A DNA stretch of 64,000 bases from Aequorivita vladivostokensis (GCF_000952855.1 NZ_JSVU01000006.1:1-64000), one strand, 5' to 3'; shown: positions 52,484 to 62,800, counted from the first letter of the stretch. Notes: a model not told the origin generated them from the letters alone. Numbers and translations are program-made.

Positions 52484-52491
52484 TACTTTTG
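52484..52491 (+). promoter_or_regulatory. -7 box (TACTTTTG) upstream of mutS2
   Basis: TACTTTTG ends one base before the ATG at 52493, so transcription should begin at or after that ATG; the downstream in-frame ATG at 52517 is then the likely start. TTG at 52465-52467 is a candidate -33 (16-bp spacing, slightly short). Confidence 0.55.
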
Positions 52492-52516
52492 TATGATTGC
52501 TGAAAAAGTAAAATTA

Positions 52517-54691
52517 ATGGAAATAAAACGGAAAGCCCGTATTGACAGTAAAACTTTAGAGGATTTAGAATTTCCTGCCGTGCTTCGGCAAGTTGCTGAA
52601 TTTTGTGTTACAGAGCCCGGAAAGGAAAGTGTACTTTCTATTTCTCCTTTTCAGGATTTTGATGAAATTGAGCCGGAACTGAAACGCGTAAAAGAATTCA
52701 CGGCCTCTTTTGATGGAGAAAACCGCATCCCAAACCACGGGTTCGATCCAATTTTTAGAGAGCTGCGTTTGCTTGAAATTGAAAACAGCAGTTTGGAAAT
52801 TTCGGGTTTCCGAAAAATTCTATCCATTTCTGAAACCACGCGGATTCTTCTGAAATTCTTTAAAAAATTTGAAGAGTTTTATATTCACTTGAATTCCTTT
52901 TCGGAAGAAGTAAATTACACTTCCATCATTTCTGAAGAAATAAACAAACGCGTTGACAAATACGGCGAAATAAAGGATGAGGCTTCCACCGAGCTTGGCA
53001 CGATTCGCAGAAGATTGAATGTGGTAAAGGGAAAAATCAATTCCTCTTTCACAAAGGCTCTTTCACAATACGCACAGAGTGATTATTTGGATGAAATCCG
53101 CGAGTCTGTGGTTGAAAACCGTCGTGTGCTTGCCGTAAAAGCTATGCACCGCAAAAAAGTGAAAGGCGCCGTGTTGGGCAGTTCAAAGACGGGAAGCATT
53201 GTTTACATAGAACCGCAAGAAACGCTTGAATATGCCAACGAGCTCAGCAATTTAATTTACGAGGAAGACGAAGAAATAAAACGTATTCTAAAAGCGATGA
53301 CGGAATTTGTGCGTCCACATGCATCGCTTTTGGCAAGCTATCAGGAATATTTGATAACGATGGACGTGCTTTACGCGAAAGCAAAATATGCTTTAAAAAT
53401 AAACGGCGTGTTGCCCATTATCGTTTCGGAAAAAAAGATTTCATTAGTAAAGGCATATCATCCGCTATTGCTGGTTTCAAACAATAAAAGAAAAGAAAAA
53501 ACATTTCCGCAGAGCATTGAATTGGTTCCGGAAAAACGCATCATTGTAATCTCCGGACCCAACGCCGGCGGGAAAAGTATCACATTAAAAACCGTTGGGC
53601 TTTTGCAGGTGATGCTACAAAGCGGGCTTTTGATTTCTGCTGTGCCGCAAAGCGAAATGTGTTTTTTCAAAAGAATTCTCACAGATATTGGCGACAATCA
53701 ATCCATCGAAAACCACCTCAGCACCTATAGTTACCGTTTAAAAAAAATGAACCAATTTCTGAAAAAGTGCAACTACAAAACGCTTTTTCTTATTGATGAA
53801 TTTGGAACGGGCAGTGACCCGGAACTCGGCGGGGCTTTGGCAGAAACATTCTTGGAGGTTTTTTACGAACGGGAAGCTTTCGGGATAATCACCACACATT
53901 ACACCAATTTAAAATTATTGGCGAATGAACTGCCCCACGCCATCAATGCAAATATGCAGTTCGATAATAAATCGCTGGAGCCGTTGTACCAGTTGCACTT
54001 GGGCGAAGCGGGAAGCAGCTATACCTTTGAGGTTGCGCAGAAAAACGGTATTCCGTACAGTTTGATAAACAAGGCGAAAAAGAAGATTGAGCGTGGCAAA
54101 GTGCGTTTTGATAAAACCATTGCCAATCTTCAAAAAGAGCGGTCAAACCTTCGGAAGACTTCGGAATCTTTAAAAACCGAAGAACAAAAGGCACGGATTG
54201 AAAGCAAACAATTGGAAGAAGTGAATGCCCGTGTACAGGAAAAACTGGAAAGCTATCAGGAATTGTTTGACGCTAACCAAAAACTCATCAGTCTGGGAAA
54301 AAAGGTTGATGTGCTTTCTGAGAAATATTTCAACAACAAGCAGAAAAAGCAATTGATTGACGAGTTGATGAAACTTGTGATGATTGAAAACAGCAAACGC
54401 AAAAAGCTGGCGCCCAAAGTCAAAAAAGCCGTAAAAGCCAAGGAAAAGAAAGTGATACAGGAAGTTGAAAAAAAGGTGGAAGTAATCCGGGAACGCAAAA
54501 AAGAAGAAAAAGAAAAAGCCAAAAAGCTGCCACCGCCAAAACCGAAAGTTACCCTAAAAATTGGCGACAGAGTACGAATGATTGATGGTCGCGCCATCGG
54601 CACGATTGATACCATTGAAAAAAATAAGGCCATTGTGAATTATGGAATGTTTACAACGAATGTTAGTTTGGAAGAACTTGAAAAAGTCTGA
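52517..54691 (+). CDS. mutS2: MutS2-family ATPase without Smr domain
   Basis: 724 residues from 52517 (732 if the ATG at 52493 is used). Walker A GPNAGGKSITLKT, Walker B LIDEFGTGSDPELGGALAE and ITTHYTNLK are in the ATPase core. Long coiled coil with Lys/Glu from about 530 to 670. The C-terminus is a KOW/Tudor-like segment (IGDRVRMIDGRAIGTIDTIE); the Smr nuclease domain of Bacillus MutS2 is absent, as often in Bacteroidota. Roles in other species: ribosome rescue and suppression of recombination. Confidence 0.92.
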   Translation: MEIKRKARIDSKTLEDLEFPAVLRQVAEFCVTEPGKESVLSISPFQDFDEIEPELKRVKEFTASFDGENRIPNHGFDPIFRELRLLEIENSSLEISGFRKILSISETTRILLKFFKKFEEFYIHLNSFSEEVNYTSIISEEINKRVDKYGEIKDEASTELGTIRRRLNVVKGKINSSFTKALSQYAQSDYLDEIRESVVENRRVLAVKAMHRKKVKGAVLGSSKTGSIVYIEPQETLEYANELSNLIYEEDEEIKRILKAMTEFVRPHASLLASYQEYLITMDVLYAKAKYALKINGVLPIIVSEKKISLVKAYHPLLLVSNNKRKEKTFPQSIELVPEKRIIVISGPNAGGKSITLKTVGLLQVMLQSGLLISAVPQSEMCFFKRILTDIGDNQSIENHLSTYSYRLKKMNQFLKKCNYKTLFLIDEFGTGSDPELGGALAETFLEVFYEREAFGIITTHYTNLKLLANELPHAINANMQFDNKSLEPLYQLHLGEAGSSYTFEVAQKNGIPYSLINKAKKKIERGKVRFDKTIANLQKERSNLRKTSESLKTEEQKARIESKQLEEVNARVQEKLESYQELFDANQKLISLGKKVDVLSEKYFNNKQKKQLIDELMKLVMIENSKRKKLAPKVKKAVKAKEKKVIQEVEKKVEVIRERKKEEKEKAKKLPPPKPKVTLKIGDRVRMIDGRAIGTIDTIEKNKAIVNYGMFTTNVSLEELEKV

Positions 54692-54695
54692 AAAA

Positions 54696-54758
54696 AGTTT
54701 TCAGTTTTCAGTCGCAGTTTTCAGTGAAACTGCTAACTGAGACTGCGACTGAATACTA
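54696..54758 (+). repeat. Nine 7-bp units with a 12-bp inverted repeat
   Basis: agttttc, agttttc, agtcgca, gttttca, gtgaaac, tgctaac, tgagact, gcgactg, aatacta: nine in-phase units, three bases before the next ATG. ttcagtcgcagt (54707-54718) is exactly inverted at 54742-54753, so the leader can fold. Confidence 0.8.
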
Positions 54759-54761
54759 TTT

Positions 54762-55166
54762 ATGAAAAGTAAAGACCACAAAATAATCCTCTTCGACGGC
54801 GTTTGCAATCTCTGCAACGGCGCTGTTACTTTTATAATCAAGCGGGACAAAAAGGATGTTTTTAAATTTGCAGCGCTTCAAAGTGAAATTGGGCGTGAGT
54901 TGACTTCAAAATTCAATATAGATACTTCAAAAGTAGATTCCATCATTCTTATTGATGGCGAAAAACATTACGAAAAATCCTCGGCGGCGCTTCGTATAGC
55001 CAAATACCTTTCGGGCGCCTATCCCCTACTTTTTGGATTTATGGTTGTGCCAAAATTCATCAGAAATGCAGTCTATGATTACATTGCCAAAAACCGCTAT
55101 AAATGGTTCGGGAAAAAGGAAAGTTGTATGATTCCCACTGCGGAACTGAAATCAAAATTTCTATAA
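54762..55166 (+). CDS. DCC-family thiol-disulfide oxidoreductase (DUF393)
   Basis: 134 residues. LFDGVCNLCNGAVTFIIKRD contains the DxxCxxC signature, then FKFAALQSEIGRELTSKF. The family has a thioredoxin-like fold. Downstream of mutS2 by 70 bp. Confidence 0.9.
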   Translation: MKSKDHKIILFDGVCNLCNGAVTFIIKRDKKDVFKFAALQSEIGRELTSKFNIDTSKVDSIILIDGEKHYEKSSAALRIAKYLSGAYPLLFGFMVVPKFIRNAVYDYIAKNRYKWFGKKESCMIPTAELKSKFL

Positions 55167-55264
55167 TACAAATTGCCCATTCCAAAATTTTACACTTCGG
55201 TTAACGATAAGTTAACGGTTCGTTTTATTTCCTTAACTTTTCATCTAAACAATATTTTTACGCC

Positions 55265-56626
55265 ATGCAATTGAAGTTTAAAGGCTTAGTCGCCATTTCA
55301 ATTTTTACCCTGATCGCGCTTATTGGCATTCAGGGATATCTTATTTATAATACCTACGAGCTCAAAAAGAAAACTTACACTATTGATGCCCGTAACGCGA
55401 TTGCCAAGGTGTACAACACCAAGGAGTTGGACTCCATAATGTGGTTGTACCGGACAGATTTTCTTGAAAACCTGAGAGCATATGAAAAGGGTGAGTTAAA
55501 AGAAAAAGATTTACTCTTAAACCTTCGGGAAAAAACTATAGAAATCAACCCGGGTTTTCTGCAACTTTTTAATCAAGGATTGGCAAAGGAGAAAGAGAAT
55601 TATAATGTAAAGATTAAAAAGGTACTCACTTCAGTAACACTTACAGATTCTTTGGGAAACAAAAAGGAAATTTATAATCCTGAAGACAATGATACAATAA
55701 TCCTTTTGGGAGAAAATTTTGCACAAAATGACGGACTTCTCATCAATAACAGTACGTGGCAGGACGATCAAAGCCCTATAAAGCTCAATTTTCAGTCCAG
55801 TATTTTTATGAACATTTCAGATTGGGATGCTATCATGCTGGAAGAACTTTCAGGTTTGCTCATTTTATCGAGCCTACTATTTCTTTTCGTAGTGAGCCTT
55901 CTATATTATTCCATCCAAAATTTGATGAAACAAAAACGTTTGGCTGAAATAAAGACCGATTTCATCAACAACATCACCCACGAATTAAAAACGCCCCTCT
56001 CTACCCTTTCGCTGGCCACCAAAACCCTTACCAGTGAGCACGCAAAAGGAAACACGGAAATCGTGGACGGCGCGGTACAGGTTATAGATAGGCAGAACAC
56101 AAGGCTTCAAAAATTGATAGACCAGGTTTTGCAGAGCAGTTTAGGGTATCAGCAAATCCAACTTTCAAAGGAAAGTTTCAATGGGAGCATCTTTATGAAT
56201 GAACTGTTGGACGATTATATGCTCACCATTCCCGCTTCGGAAATTACCCTAAACCGAAATATTGAAAGCACCGGAATTCCTTTGGAAGCCGATAAATTTT
56301 ATTTGAGCACTGCCATTATCAATATACTCAACAACGCCATAAAATACGGGGGAACCGAGCTTTCCGTCCATTATGGGATAGACAAGGAGGATTCTTCACA
56401 TTTTATAAGAATCAAGGATAACGGCATCGGTATTTCACCTAAATACCAACGCTTCATTTTTGAAAAATTTTACCGCATCAGCGAAAAGGACACCCACAAT
56501 TATAAAGGACTTGGATTGGGCTTATACTATACAAAACAAATAATTGCGGCACACGGCGGTGGCATTTCGGTAGCAAGCGACGCGAATAAAGGTTCAATAT
56601 TCACCATTAAAATTCCATTGGTATGA
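55265..56626 (+). CDS. Sensor histidine kinase
   Basis: 453 residues. N-terminal TM (about 7-27), periplasmic sensor domain of about 170 residues, second TM (LSGLLILSSLLFLFVVSLLYY, about 195-215), HisKA with FINNITHELKTPLSTL (His), N box IINILNNAIKYGG, G1 IKDNGIGISP and G2 GLGLGLYYTKQII. Intact. It is followed after 82 bp by the interrupted response regulator, its expected partner. Confidence 0.92.
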   Translation: MQLKFKGLVAISIFTLIALIGIQGYLIYNTYELKKKTYTIDARNAIAKVYNTKELDSIMWLYRTDFLENLRAYEKGELKEKDLLLNLREKTIEINPGFLQLFNQGLAKEKENYNVKIKKVLTSVTLTDSLGNKKEIYNPEDNDTIILLGENFAQNDGLLINNSTWQDDQSPIKLNFQSSIFMNISDWDAIMLEELSGLLILSSLLFLFVVSLLYYSIQNLMKQKRLAEIKTDFINNITHELKTPLSTLSLATKTLTSEHAKGNTEIVDGAVQVIDRQNTRLQKLIDQVLQSSLGYQQIQLSKESFNGSIFMNELLDDYMLTIPASEITLNRNIESTGIPLEADKFYLSTAIINILNNAIKYGGTELSVHYGIDKEDSSHFIRIKDNGIGISPKYQRFIFEKFYRISEKDTHNYKGLGLGLYYTKQIIAAHGGGISVASDANKGSIFTIKIPLV

Positions 56627-56708
56627 AATGTCCATTAACAGATTGTAAACCAAACGAAGATGTAAATCTGGACATTCCATCTTCCTATTTCTCAAATATT
56701 TTATACAG

Positions 56709-57422
56709 ATGAAAAATATACTCTTAGCAGAAGACGATATAGATTTGGGCACCATGCTGAAGCAGTATTTGGAGCTGAACAAGTTTCAAGTGGTTTGGGC
56801 CAAAGATGGAAGTGAGGGGCTTGAGCGTTTTCAAAATGGAAGTTTTGACCTCTGCATTCTGGATGTAATGATGCCCGTAATGGATGGTTTTTCCTTGGCG
56901 GATAAAATTATTGAAATCAACCCAGAAATACCCTTTCTGTTTCTCACTGCCAGAAAAACAAAGGAAGACCGCATAAAAGGATTGTAACTGGGAGCCGATG
57001 ATTATATCGTGAAACCGTTTGAGGCCGAGGAACTTATTCTTCGTATAAAAAATATTATGGCCCGTGCAGCGCAGCAACATACGGAGCGCGAGGACTTGCC
57101 AAAGGACGGCACCATCAAAATTGGAAAATATAATTTTGACCCTGCCAAGCTCGAATTGCGCCTCGCCGGAAACACCCAAAAAATAACCGACAAGGAAGCG
57201 CGGCTTCTCTATTATCTCTATTATCTCTATTCAAACAGAAATCAACTCATCAAGCGCGAAGATATTCTTCAGCACGTATGGCACAAAACCGATTTTTTCT
57301 CCAGAAGAAGTATGGATGTGTTCGTAACACGTGTGCGCAAAAGGCTTCAGGACGATCCCAACATAAGCATAGACAGTGTTCGCGGGATTGGTATGAAATT
57401 CAAAATAAAAACGCAGAAATAA
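56709..57422 (+). pseudogene. OmpR-family response regulator with premature stop
   Basis: One frame of 237 codons plus stop, interrupted by TAA at codon 93 (56985-56987). Before it: receiver with acidic pocket AEDDIDLG, phospho-Asp FDLCILDVMMPVMDG and FLFLTARKTKEDRIKGL. Directly after it, in the same frame: LGADDYIVKPFEAEELILRI (conserved Lys), then a winged-helix DNA-binding domain ending GMKFKIKTQK. Homologues read GLELGADDY here, so a single GAA to TAA change explains the stop. The upstream histidine kinase is intact. Could be a true mutation or a sequencing error; a restart at 57009 (GTG) would lack most of the receiver. Confidence 0.8.
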
Positions 57423-57445
57423 TTAGTAACTAAAACAATTTGAAA

Positions 57446-60322
57446 ATGAAAACAATTACAAAAACGGTGCTTTTGCTGTCGCTACTGCTCGTGGGGGCAG
57501 CCACAACGGCACAGGAGTATTTTGGAACAACCACTTTTGGCGACGGCTCCATTGACTTTGCCTATCGTTCGGCCATGGACAGCCAGGGCAATGTTTATGC
57601 ATCAGGTATTTACTCGGGAACCATCACTATTGGCAATTCGGTGACCTGGGCTGGAGGAAATGCTGATGGTTTTTTGGCGAAATATGACAACGACGGAAAC
57701 CCCGTGTGGGTAAAAAGTTTTGGAGGTCCAGCAGATGATGTGGCCGTAGATGTGGCAGTGGACAGTAACGACAATCTATATATAACAGGCTATTTTCAAG
57801 GTAGAGCCGCCATGGCCTTTGATGCCGATCCGGGACCGGGCGTGTTTTTATTGGAACAATTATCGCCCTTTTTGAGCCGTGATTGCTTCATCATAAAACT
57901 GGATAGCAATGGCGATTTTGTTTGGGCAAAGCAGGTGAGCAATCCTGCGGGCGCAAACGTAAACGAAGATTCCAAATCCATAGAGGTTGACAGTGCCGGA
58001 AACGTTTATATTGGCGGAAGTTTTGTATATGCCGATTTTGACCCGGACCCAAATACTTCTTTTGAATTATTTTCAACAAATGGAGGCTCCTCTCCCGATG
58101 GATTTTTGTTGAAATTGGACACCGATGGAAATTTTGTGTGGGTAAAAACCTTTGGTTCTACCGGGATTGTAGATGTAGTTGATATGGAATTTGATGCCAA
58201 TGAAGATATCCTAATCGGTGGAAGATTCCGAAATACGGTTGATTTAGATCCAAATGCCGGAACTTCAACCTTTACCTCAAACGGAGCCGATGATCTTTTT
58301 ATGGCAAAACTTTCTTCGGATGGCGATTATATCTGGGGTCAAGCGTTTGGTGGCTCTGGTTTGGACGTTTTCAAATCCATTCACGATCTGCCCTCTGGAG
58401 TTTATGTGGAAGGAATGTTCTCTGGCACGGTCGATTTAGACCCTACGGCCGGTACTAACACCCAAGTTTCAAACGGCCCTTGGGATGCATTTTTGAGCAA
58501 GTTTGATACGGATGGGAATTATAGTTTTAGCTACGTTTTGGGTGGAGAAACCACAGATCTGGAACATTTTTACGATTTAACCGAAGGCTTCAACGGAAAT
58601 CTTTTCGCGACGGGTTCTTTCAACGGCACCACAGATTTCGATAATAGTGCTGCGGAAGCCCTAACCACTTCAGACGGAAAAACCGATAATTTCCTATTGG
58701 AAATAACCCCCGCCGGGGAATATGTAAACCATTGGACCACTGGCGGCGACAATACCGAGGATGTGCCACAGGTGCATTTCAACAATAGCAACCAGATTTT
58801 AACTATGGGCTCCTTCCGCAGCTCCTCCGTTGATTTTAATCCATTTGTGGGAGAGGATATCCAAAACGTAGTCGGATTTTATGACGGATATTTTTCGCGC
58901 TACAATCTTTACAATAACGGAAACGACAATTGCAGCGACGCAATAGCCGTGGCCTGTGGCGACACAATTACGGACGAAACCATTAACGATACCGATTCCG
59001 GAGGAAATCCTGCTAACGATGAATTTTATTCTTTTACTGGCAACGGCACTTCACAATTTGTAACTCTTTCCCTTTGTGCGGGTACCGACTTTGATACCGT
59101 AATTAGGATTTTTGAGGATTGCACCCTTGCCAATGAAATTGCGATGAACGACGATAGTTGCGGCGTTCAGTCAGAACTTACTTTCCTTTCCGATGGCACT
59201 TCTACCTATTATATTATGGTTGAAGGCTTTGGCTCCAACAATGGCAACTTTACCTTGGCGGTAAGCTGTGAGGACCTTGCAATTAACGATGAATGCGAAA
59301 ACGCCTTGCCGATAGCTTGTGGCGAAACCGTTACCGGAACAACTGCCAATGCCACTTTCGATGCCTCTGCCCCAGCCTGTGGCGGTGTTGATATTACCGG
59401 GCCTGGCGTTTGGTATGAGTTTACCGATAACAGTGGTTTGGTTACAGATTATACCATTTCACTTTGCAACGGCACGGATTACGACAGTAAATTGACTGTT
59501 TATTCGGGAACTTGCGGCGCTTTAGTTTGCGAAACCGCTAACGATGATGCTTGCGGACTTCAGTCTGAAGTTTCTTTCCAAAGTGATGGAAACACAACTT
59601 ATTATATTTTGGTTCACGGTTTCTTAAACGCTACCGGAAACTTCACCCTAAATGTGGACTGTGCTCCAGTGCCACCACCAAATGATATGATAGCCAATGC
59701 CATTGATGTGGATCAAGTTGGTTTTCCATATACCGATCCGGCCGTAGCGATGCCAGCAGCAACAACGGAAAACGGAAATCCTTCGGATTGCGATTTAACC
59801 GGTGCCAATGGCGTTTGGTATAAATTTACCACCAATGTTGCAGGAAATGCGGAGGCCACCATCGTTTCCCCAGCGGGGGCGAGCTCGGTAACTTTTTACA
59901 CCGCAGCCGATGAAAATGCCTCGGAAACCGATTTGACCTTGGTGCCACAAAACACTAACCAATGCGGTCCGGGAACTTCGGCTTCCATTTTCACCTTGGC
60001 AAATCAAATCTATTATGTGTTTGTATTGAACACTGACGGAATAACTGATATAACTATTGATGCAACCGTACTTGGAACTGATGACAATACTATTGAAGGC
60101 TTCAGTTATTATCCAAATCCAACAACTGGCGTGCTCAATCTAAAGGCACAGGCTACCATTGAAGAAGTGACTATATTAAATATGTTGGGCCAAAAAGTGC
60201 TTGAATTGAAAAACACTTCAAATGCGATGGAACTGAATGTATCCAACCTTGCTGCGGGAACTTATATTATGAAAGTTTCCGTAAACGGAGAAGTTGGCAC
60301 GTTTAAGATTGTTAAGAACTAA
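57446..60322 (+). CDS. Large T9SS-secreted beta-propeller protein
   Basis: 958 residues from the ATG at 57446. Signal peptide MKTITKTVLLLSLLLVGAAT ending in TTAQE. About 30-480: SBBP-type repeats (GNVYASGIYSGTITIG, NDGNPVWVKSFGG and variants). About 490-780: pre-peptidase-like domains (NDNCSDAIAVACGDTITDET..., repeated, Cys-rich). C-terminal type IX sorting domain: YYPNPTTGVLNLKAQATIEEVTILNMLGQKV ... YIMKVSVNGE. Exported and probably cell-surface; function unknown. Follows the two-component genes. Confidence 0.88.
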   Translation: MKTITKTVLLLSLLLVGAATTAQEYFGTTTFGDGSIDFAYRSAMDSQGNVYASGIYSGTITIGNSVTWAGGNADGFLAKYDNDGNPVWVKSFGGPADDVAVDVAVDSNDNLYITGYFQGRAAMAFDADPGPGVFLLEQLSPFLSRDCFIIKLDSNGDFVWAKQVSNPAGANVNEDSKSIEVDSAGNVYIGGSFVYADFDPDPNTSFELFSTNGGSSPDGFLLKLDTDGNFVWVKTFGSTGIVDVVDMEFDANEDILIGGRFRNTVDLDPNAGTSTFTSNGADDLFMAKLSSDGDYIWGQAFGGSGLDVFKSIHDLPSGVYVEGMFSGTVDLDPTAGTNTQVSNGPWDAFLSKFDTDGNYSFSYVLGGETTDLEHFYDLTEGFNGNLFATGSFNGTTDFDNSAAEALTTSDGKTDNFLLEITPAGEYVNHWTTGGDNTEDVPQVHFNNSNQILTMGSFRSSSVDFNPFVGEDIQNVVGFYDGYFSRYNLYNNGNDNCSDAIAVACGDTITDETINDTDSGGNPANDEFYSFTGNGTSQFVTLSLCAGTDFDTVIRIFEDCTLANEIAMNDDSCGVQSELTFLSDGTSTYYIMVEGFGSNNGNFTLAVSCEDLAINDECENALPIACGETVTGTTANATFDASAPACGGVDITGPGVWYEFTDNSGLVTDYTISLCNGTDYDSKLTVYSGTCGALVCETANDDACGLQSEVSFQSDGNTTYYILVHGFLNATGNFTLNVDCAPVPPPNDMIANAIDVDQVGFPYTDPAVAMPAATTENGNPSDCDLTGANGVWYKFTTNVAGNAEATIVSPAGASSVTFYTAADENASETDLTLVPQNTNQCGPGTSASIFTLANQIYYVFVLNTDGITDITIDATVLGTDDNTIEGFSYYPNPTTGVLNLKAQATIEEVTILNMLGQKVLELKNTSNAMELNVSNLAAGTYIMKVSVNGEVGTFKIVKN

Positions 60323-60353
60323 TTATTTTTCATAATTAGATTTAGTTGATAAG

Positions 60354-60385
60354 GCAGGCTCCGAATTTTTTGGGGCCTGCTTTTT
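60354..60385. terminator. Intrinsic terminator between convergent genes
   Basis: GCAGGCTCC pairs with GGGGCCTGC (one G-T pair) across a 9-base loop, then T5. Located 31 bp after the T9SS gene stop; the minus-strand gene ends at its 3' edge. Confidence 0.8.
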
Positions 60386-61187
60386 AATTTATAGTCTGAC
60401 CAGAATTGATATTTCCAGGTGATTCCGCTGAGGGTCCGCTCCAAATAAAGTGAGAATAGTGATTACCGGTTCCCGTAAGTTGAAGGGATAAACCCGAAGG
60501 ATCCGATCCGGATTCAGTCACTCCAATATCTACGGAGGTCATACCTGCTGCCGTACCGGTTGTAGCAGTAAAGGATCCTTCATAACTAATAAAATAAAGA
60601 ACCGTGCCAGAATCAATCAAGGCGATTCCATCAGGAGAACCATTTTCGATTCCATTTGTTGGATAAGAAATAATTACAGTACCAATTCCGTTGGATTGAT
60701 TTGGGATAACATTTCCATTAAGAGTTTGGGTGTTATAGACCTGACCATTGAATCCGTTATAAAGCTCAATGGAATAGTTTGACAAGTCCAATCCAGCTGG
60801 CCCAGCTATTTCAATAAACTCACCTGTGTCAGTTCCCGCGTTATCATAATGAAACTCATTAATCCAGGCCACGGGGCTGGCTAGAGTTACCGGGTGGATA
60901 TCTTCCCAACTATCGCCGTCCCAAATTTGAAGAATTCCTTTATTGTTTGGCAAATCCATCACAAAAACCATCAAGCCATAATCGGAATATCCGGGATTTA
61001 TAGCATCCCGCGCCGCAATACTCGGCACCCGCGGCGGCATAAAACCCTTGTAGGTCGTACCCCCATCAGAAGAGCCAGCTATTTCGAGCATAGATGCAGG
61101 CGAAGGGGTAGTTGTACCAATGCCAACTTGGGCAAAAACAGTGGTAGCTCCAAAAGCTACAACAAAAAATAGAGTTGTTTTTTTCAT
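60384..61187 (-). CDS. Secreted lamin-tail-domain-like protein
   Basis: 267 residues. Signal KKTTLFFVVAFGATTVFAQ, then the VGIGTTTPSPASMLEIAG start seen in many Bacteroidota surface proteins. The C-terminal part (WINEFHYDNAGTDTGEFIEIAGPAGLDLSNYSIELYNG..., YPTNGIENGSPDGIALID) is a lamin-tail (LTD) domain. No T9SS sorting domain. Surface or secreted; function unknown. Confidence 0.78.
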   Translation of the reverse strand: MKKTTLFFVVAFGATTVFAQVGIGTTTPSPASMLEIAGSSDGGTTYKGFMPPRVPSIAARDAINPGYSDYGLMVFVMDLPNNKGILQIWDGDSWEDIHPVTLASPVAWINEFHYDNAGTDTGEFIEIAGPAGLDLSNYSIELYNGFNGQVYNTQTLNGNVIPNQSNGIGTVIISYPTNGIENGSPDGIALIDSGTVLYFISYEGSFTATTGTAAGMTSVDIGVTESGSDPSGLSLQLTGTGNHYSHFIWSGPSAESPGNINSGQTIN

Positions 61188-61338
61188 AACTATGGTTTTT
61201 AAGCATAGCTAAGAAGATGAAATTCAAAAATATAGATTGGGTCTAAATTTTCGGGGAGAAATCTAAGATAGAAAATAAAAATTTTGCCGCCAAATTATTT
61301 TTGTCGCTAGCTCAAAATAAAAATCTAAACCCAAATAA

Positions 61339-62784
61339 TTATGAATCCAGATCAAAGGTTTCGGAAGGATTGTCTTGCGGCACATAATCCAGCATTCCCT
61401 CGCCTTTTGCGATGATGGAACACACCGTGGCATCTCCTGTAACGTTCACCACGGTACGGAACATATCCAAGATTCGGTCCACCGGAAAAATTATCGCAAT
61501 CCACGCAGGATTCAACCCAACCGATTCCAGTACGATAATAAGCATTACCAATCCAGCACTTGGCACCGCGGCAGAACCAATTGATGCCAATGTTGCAGTA
61601 AGTACAATAGTTAATTGTTGGCCGAGAGTTAAATCAATCATATGCAATTGGGCAAGAAAGACCACAGCTACGGCCTGGTATAAACAGGTTCCGTCCATAT
61701 TTACCGTTGCGCCGATGGGGAGGACAAAGCTGGTTATTTTTTTATCGACCCCCAGATTTTCCTCCACACATTCCATAGTTACCGGTAAGGTTGCGGCACT
61801 GCTCGAGGTTGAAAATGCCAGAGTCTGTGCGGGAGCCATCGCCTTAAAAAAACCTTTGTAAGGAATTTTCTTTACAAAAAGTTTCATCAATAAAGGATAG
61901 ACGATAAAAATCATCAGCATAAGCCCCAAAAACACGGTAAGTGAGTACCAACTCAATCCCTTAAATATTTCATATACCTTTCCAATATCGTCGCCCGCCA
62001 TTTTGCTCACAACCCCTGCCAGAAGTGCAAATACGAAGAAAGGAGCGGCCTGCATCACCAAATCGACCATTTTTAGAAAAACTTCCATGGCACTGTCCAT
62101 AAAATCGGTCACGGGCTTTGACTTTTCATTCGGAATCAGCAGCAGACAGACCCCGAAGAATATTCCGAAGAAAATAATCTGCAGCATCAATCCATTGTCA
62201 GTCAACGAAAAAAAGAAGTTTTCGGGCACTATATCAACCAAAGGTTGCAGCGGGGTGCTTTCTTTGGTCTTTTGGGCGGTCTCCATCTTTTCCGCCACGG
62301 CGGCATCTTTCAGCTCCCCTCTAGAGAGGTCTGTTATTTTCTGGGCCCTTTCAAAAAATGCCGGATCCTGCAGATAATTGATGCCGTCCTTTACCTCGTG
62401 GCCTTCTGAGGCCGACCAAATTTCATAACTTATCCGGTTATCGATCCTGCTTTGTTCGTCAATCAATTTTCCGGGCTGAATGACATTTACCAACATGAGG
62501 CCCAAACTCACTGCGAAAAGCGTTGTAATGAGATACGCCAAAAGCGTCTTCCCTCCCATTCTCCCAAGGCTTGAGGGATCGCCAATATTTGCCACTCCGC
62601 TGATAATGGAAACCAAGACCAAAGGCACGGCAATCAATTTTAACAAATTGATGAAAATTTTGCCGAAGGGTGCTATCCAGTCTATCGTAAATTCACTCCA
62701 CCCCAACTGGCTGCTGAGCAACGCCCAAATGATCCCTAAAACAAGTCCGATGATTATTTTCCAGTGAAGTGCGAGTTTTTTCAT
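61339..62784 (-). CDS. Dicarboxylate/amino acid:cation symporter (DAACS)
   Basis: 481 residues. About eight TM helices and re-entrant loops. Signature AFSTSSSAATLPVTMECVEENL, and NMDGTCLYQAVAVVFLAQ. A hydrophilic insertion of about 75 residues (ESEKSTPL-like, about 120-195) separates helices. GltP/DctA-like uptake of glutamate, aspartate or C4 acids with Na+/H+. The 7-bp words of its leader (62785-62830) resemble the hisA leader. Confidence 0.92.
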   Translation of the reverse strand: MKKLALHWKIIIGLVLGIIWALLSSQLGWSEFTIDWIAPFGKIFINLLKLIAVPLVLVSIISGVANIGDPSSLGRMGGKTLLAYLITTLFAVSLGLMLVNVIQPGKLIDEQSRIDNRISYEIWSASEGHEVKDGINYLQDPAFFERAQKITDLSRGELKDAAVAEKMETAQKTKESTPLQPLVDIVPENFFFSLTDNGLMLQIIFFGIFFGVCLLLIPNEKSKPVTDFMDSAMEVFLKMVDLVMQAAPFFVFALLAGVVSKMAGDDIGKVYEIFKGLSWYSLTVFLGLMLMIFIVYPLLMKLFVKKIPYKGFFKAMAPAQTLAFSTSSSAATLPVTMECVEENLGVDKKITSFVLPIGATVNMDGTCLYQAVAVVFLAQLHMIDLTLGQQLTIVLTATLASIGSAAVPSAGLVMLIIVLESVGLNPAWIAIIFPVDRILDMFRTVVNVTGDATVCSIIAKGEGMLDYVPQDNPSETFDLDS

Positions 62785-62800
62785 AGTTGGGTGATGGATT

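Noticed and set aside
57009-57422. Independent DNA-binding protein starting at GTG 57009
   Set aside because: It begins in the middle of the receiver fold right after the premature stop; more simply the second half of the broken response regulator.
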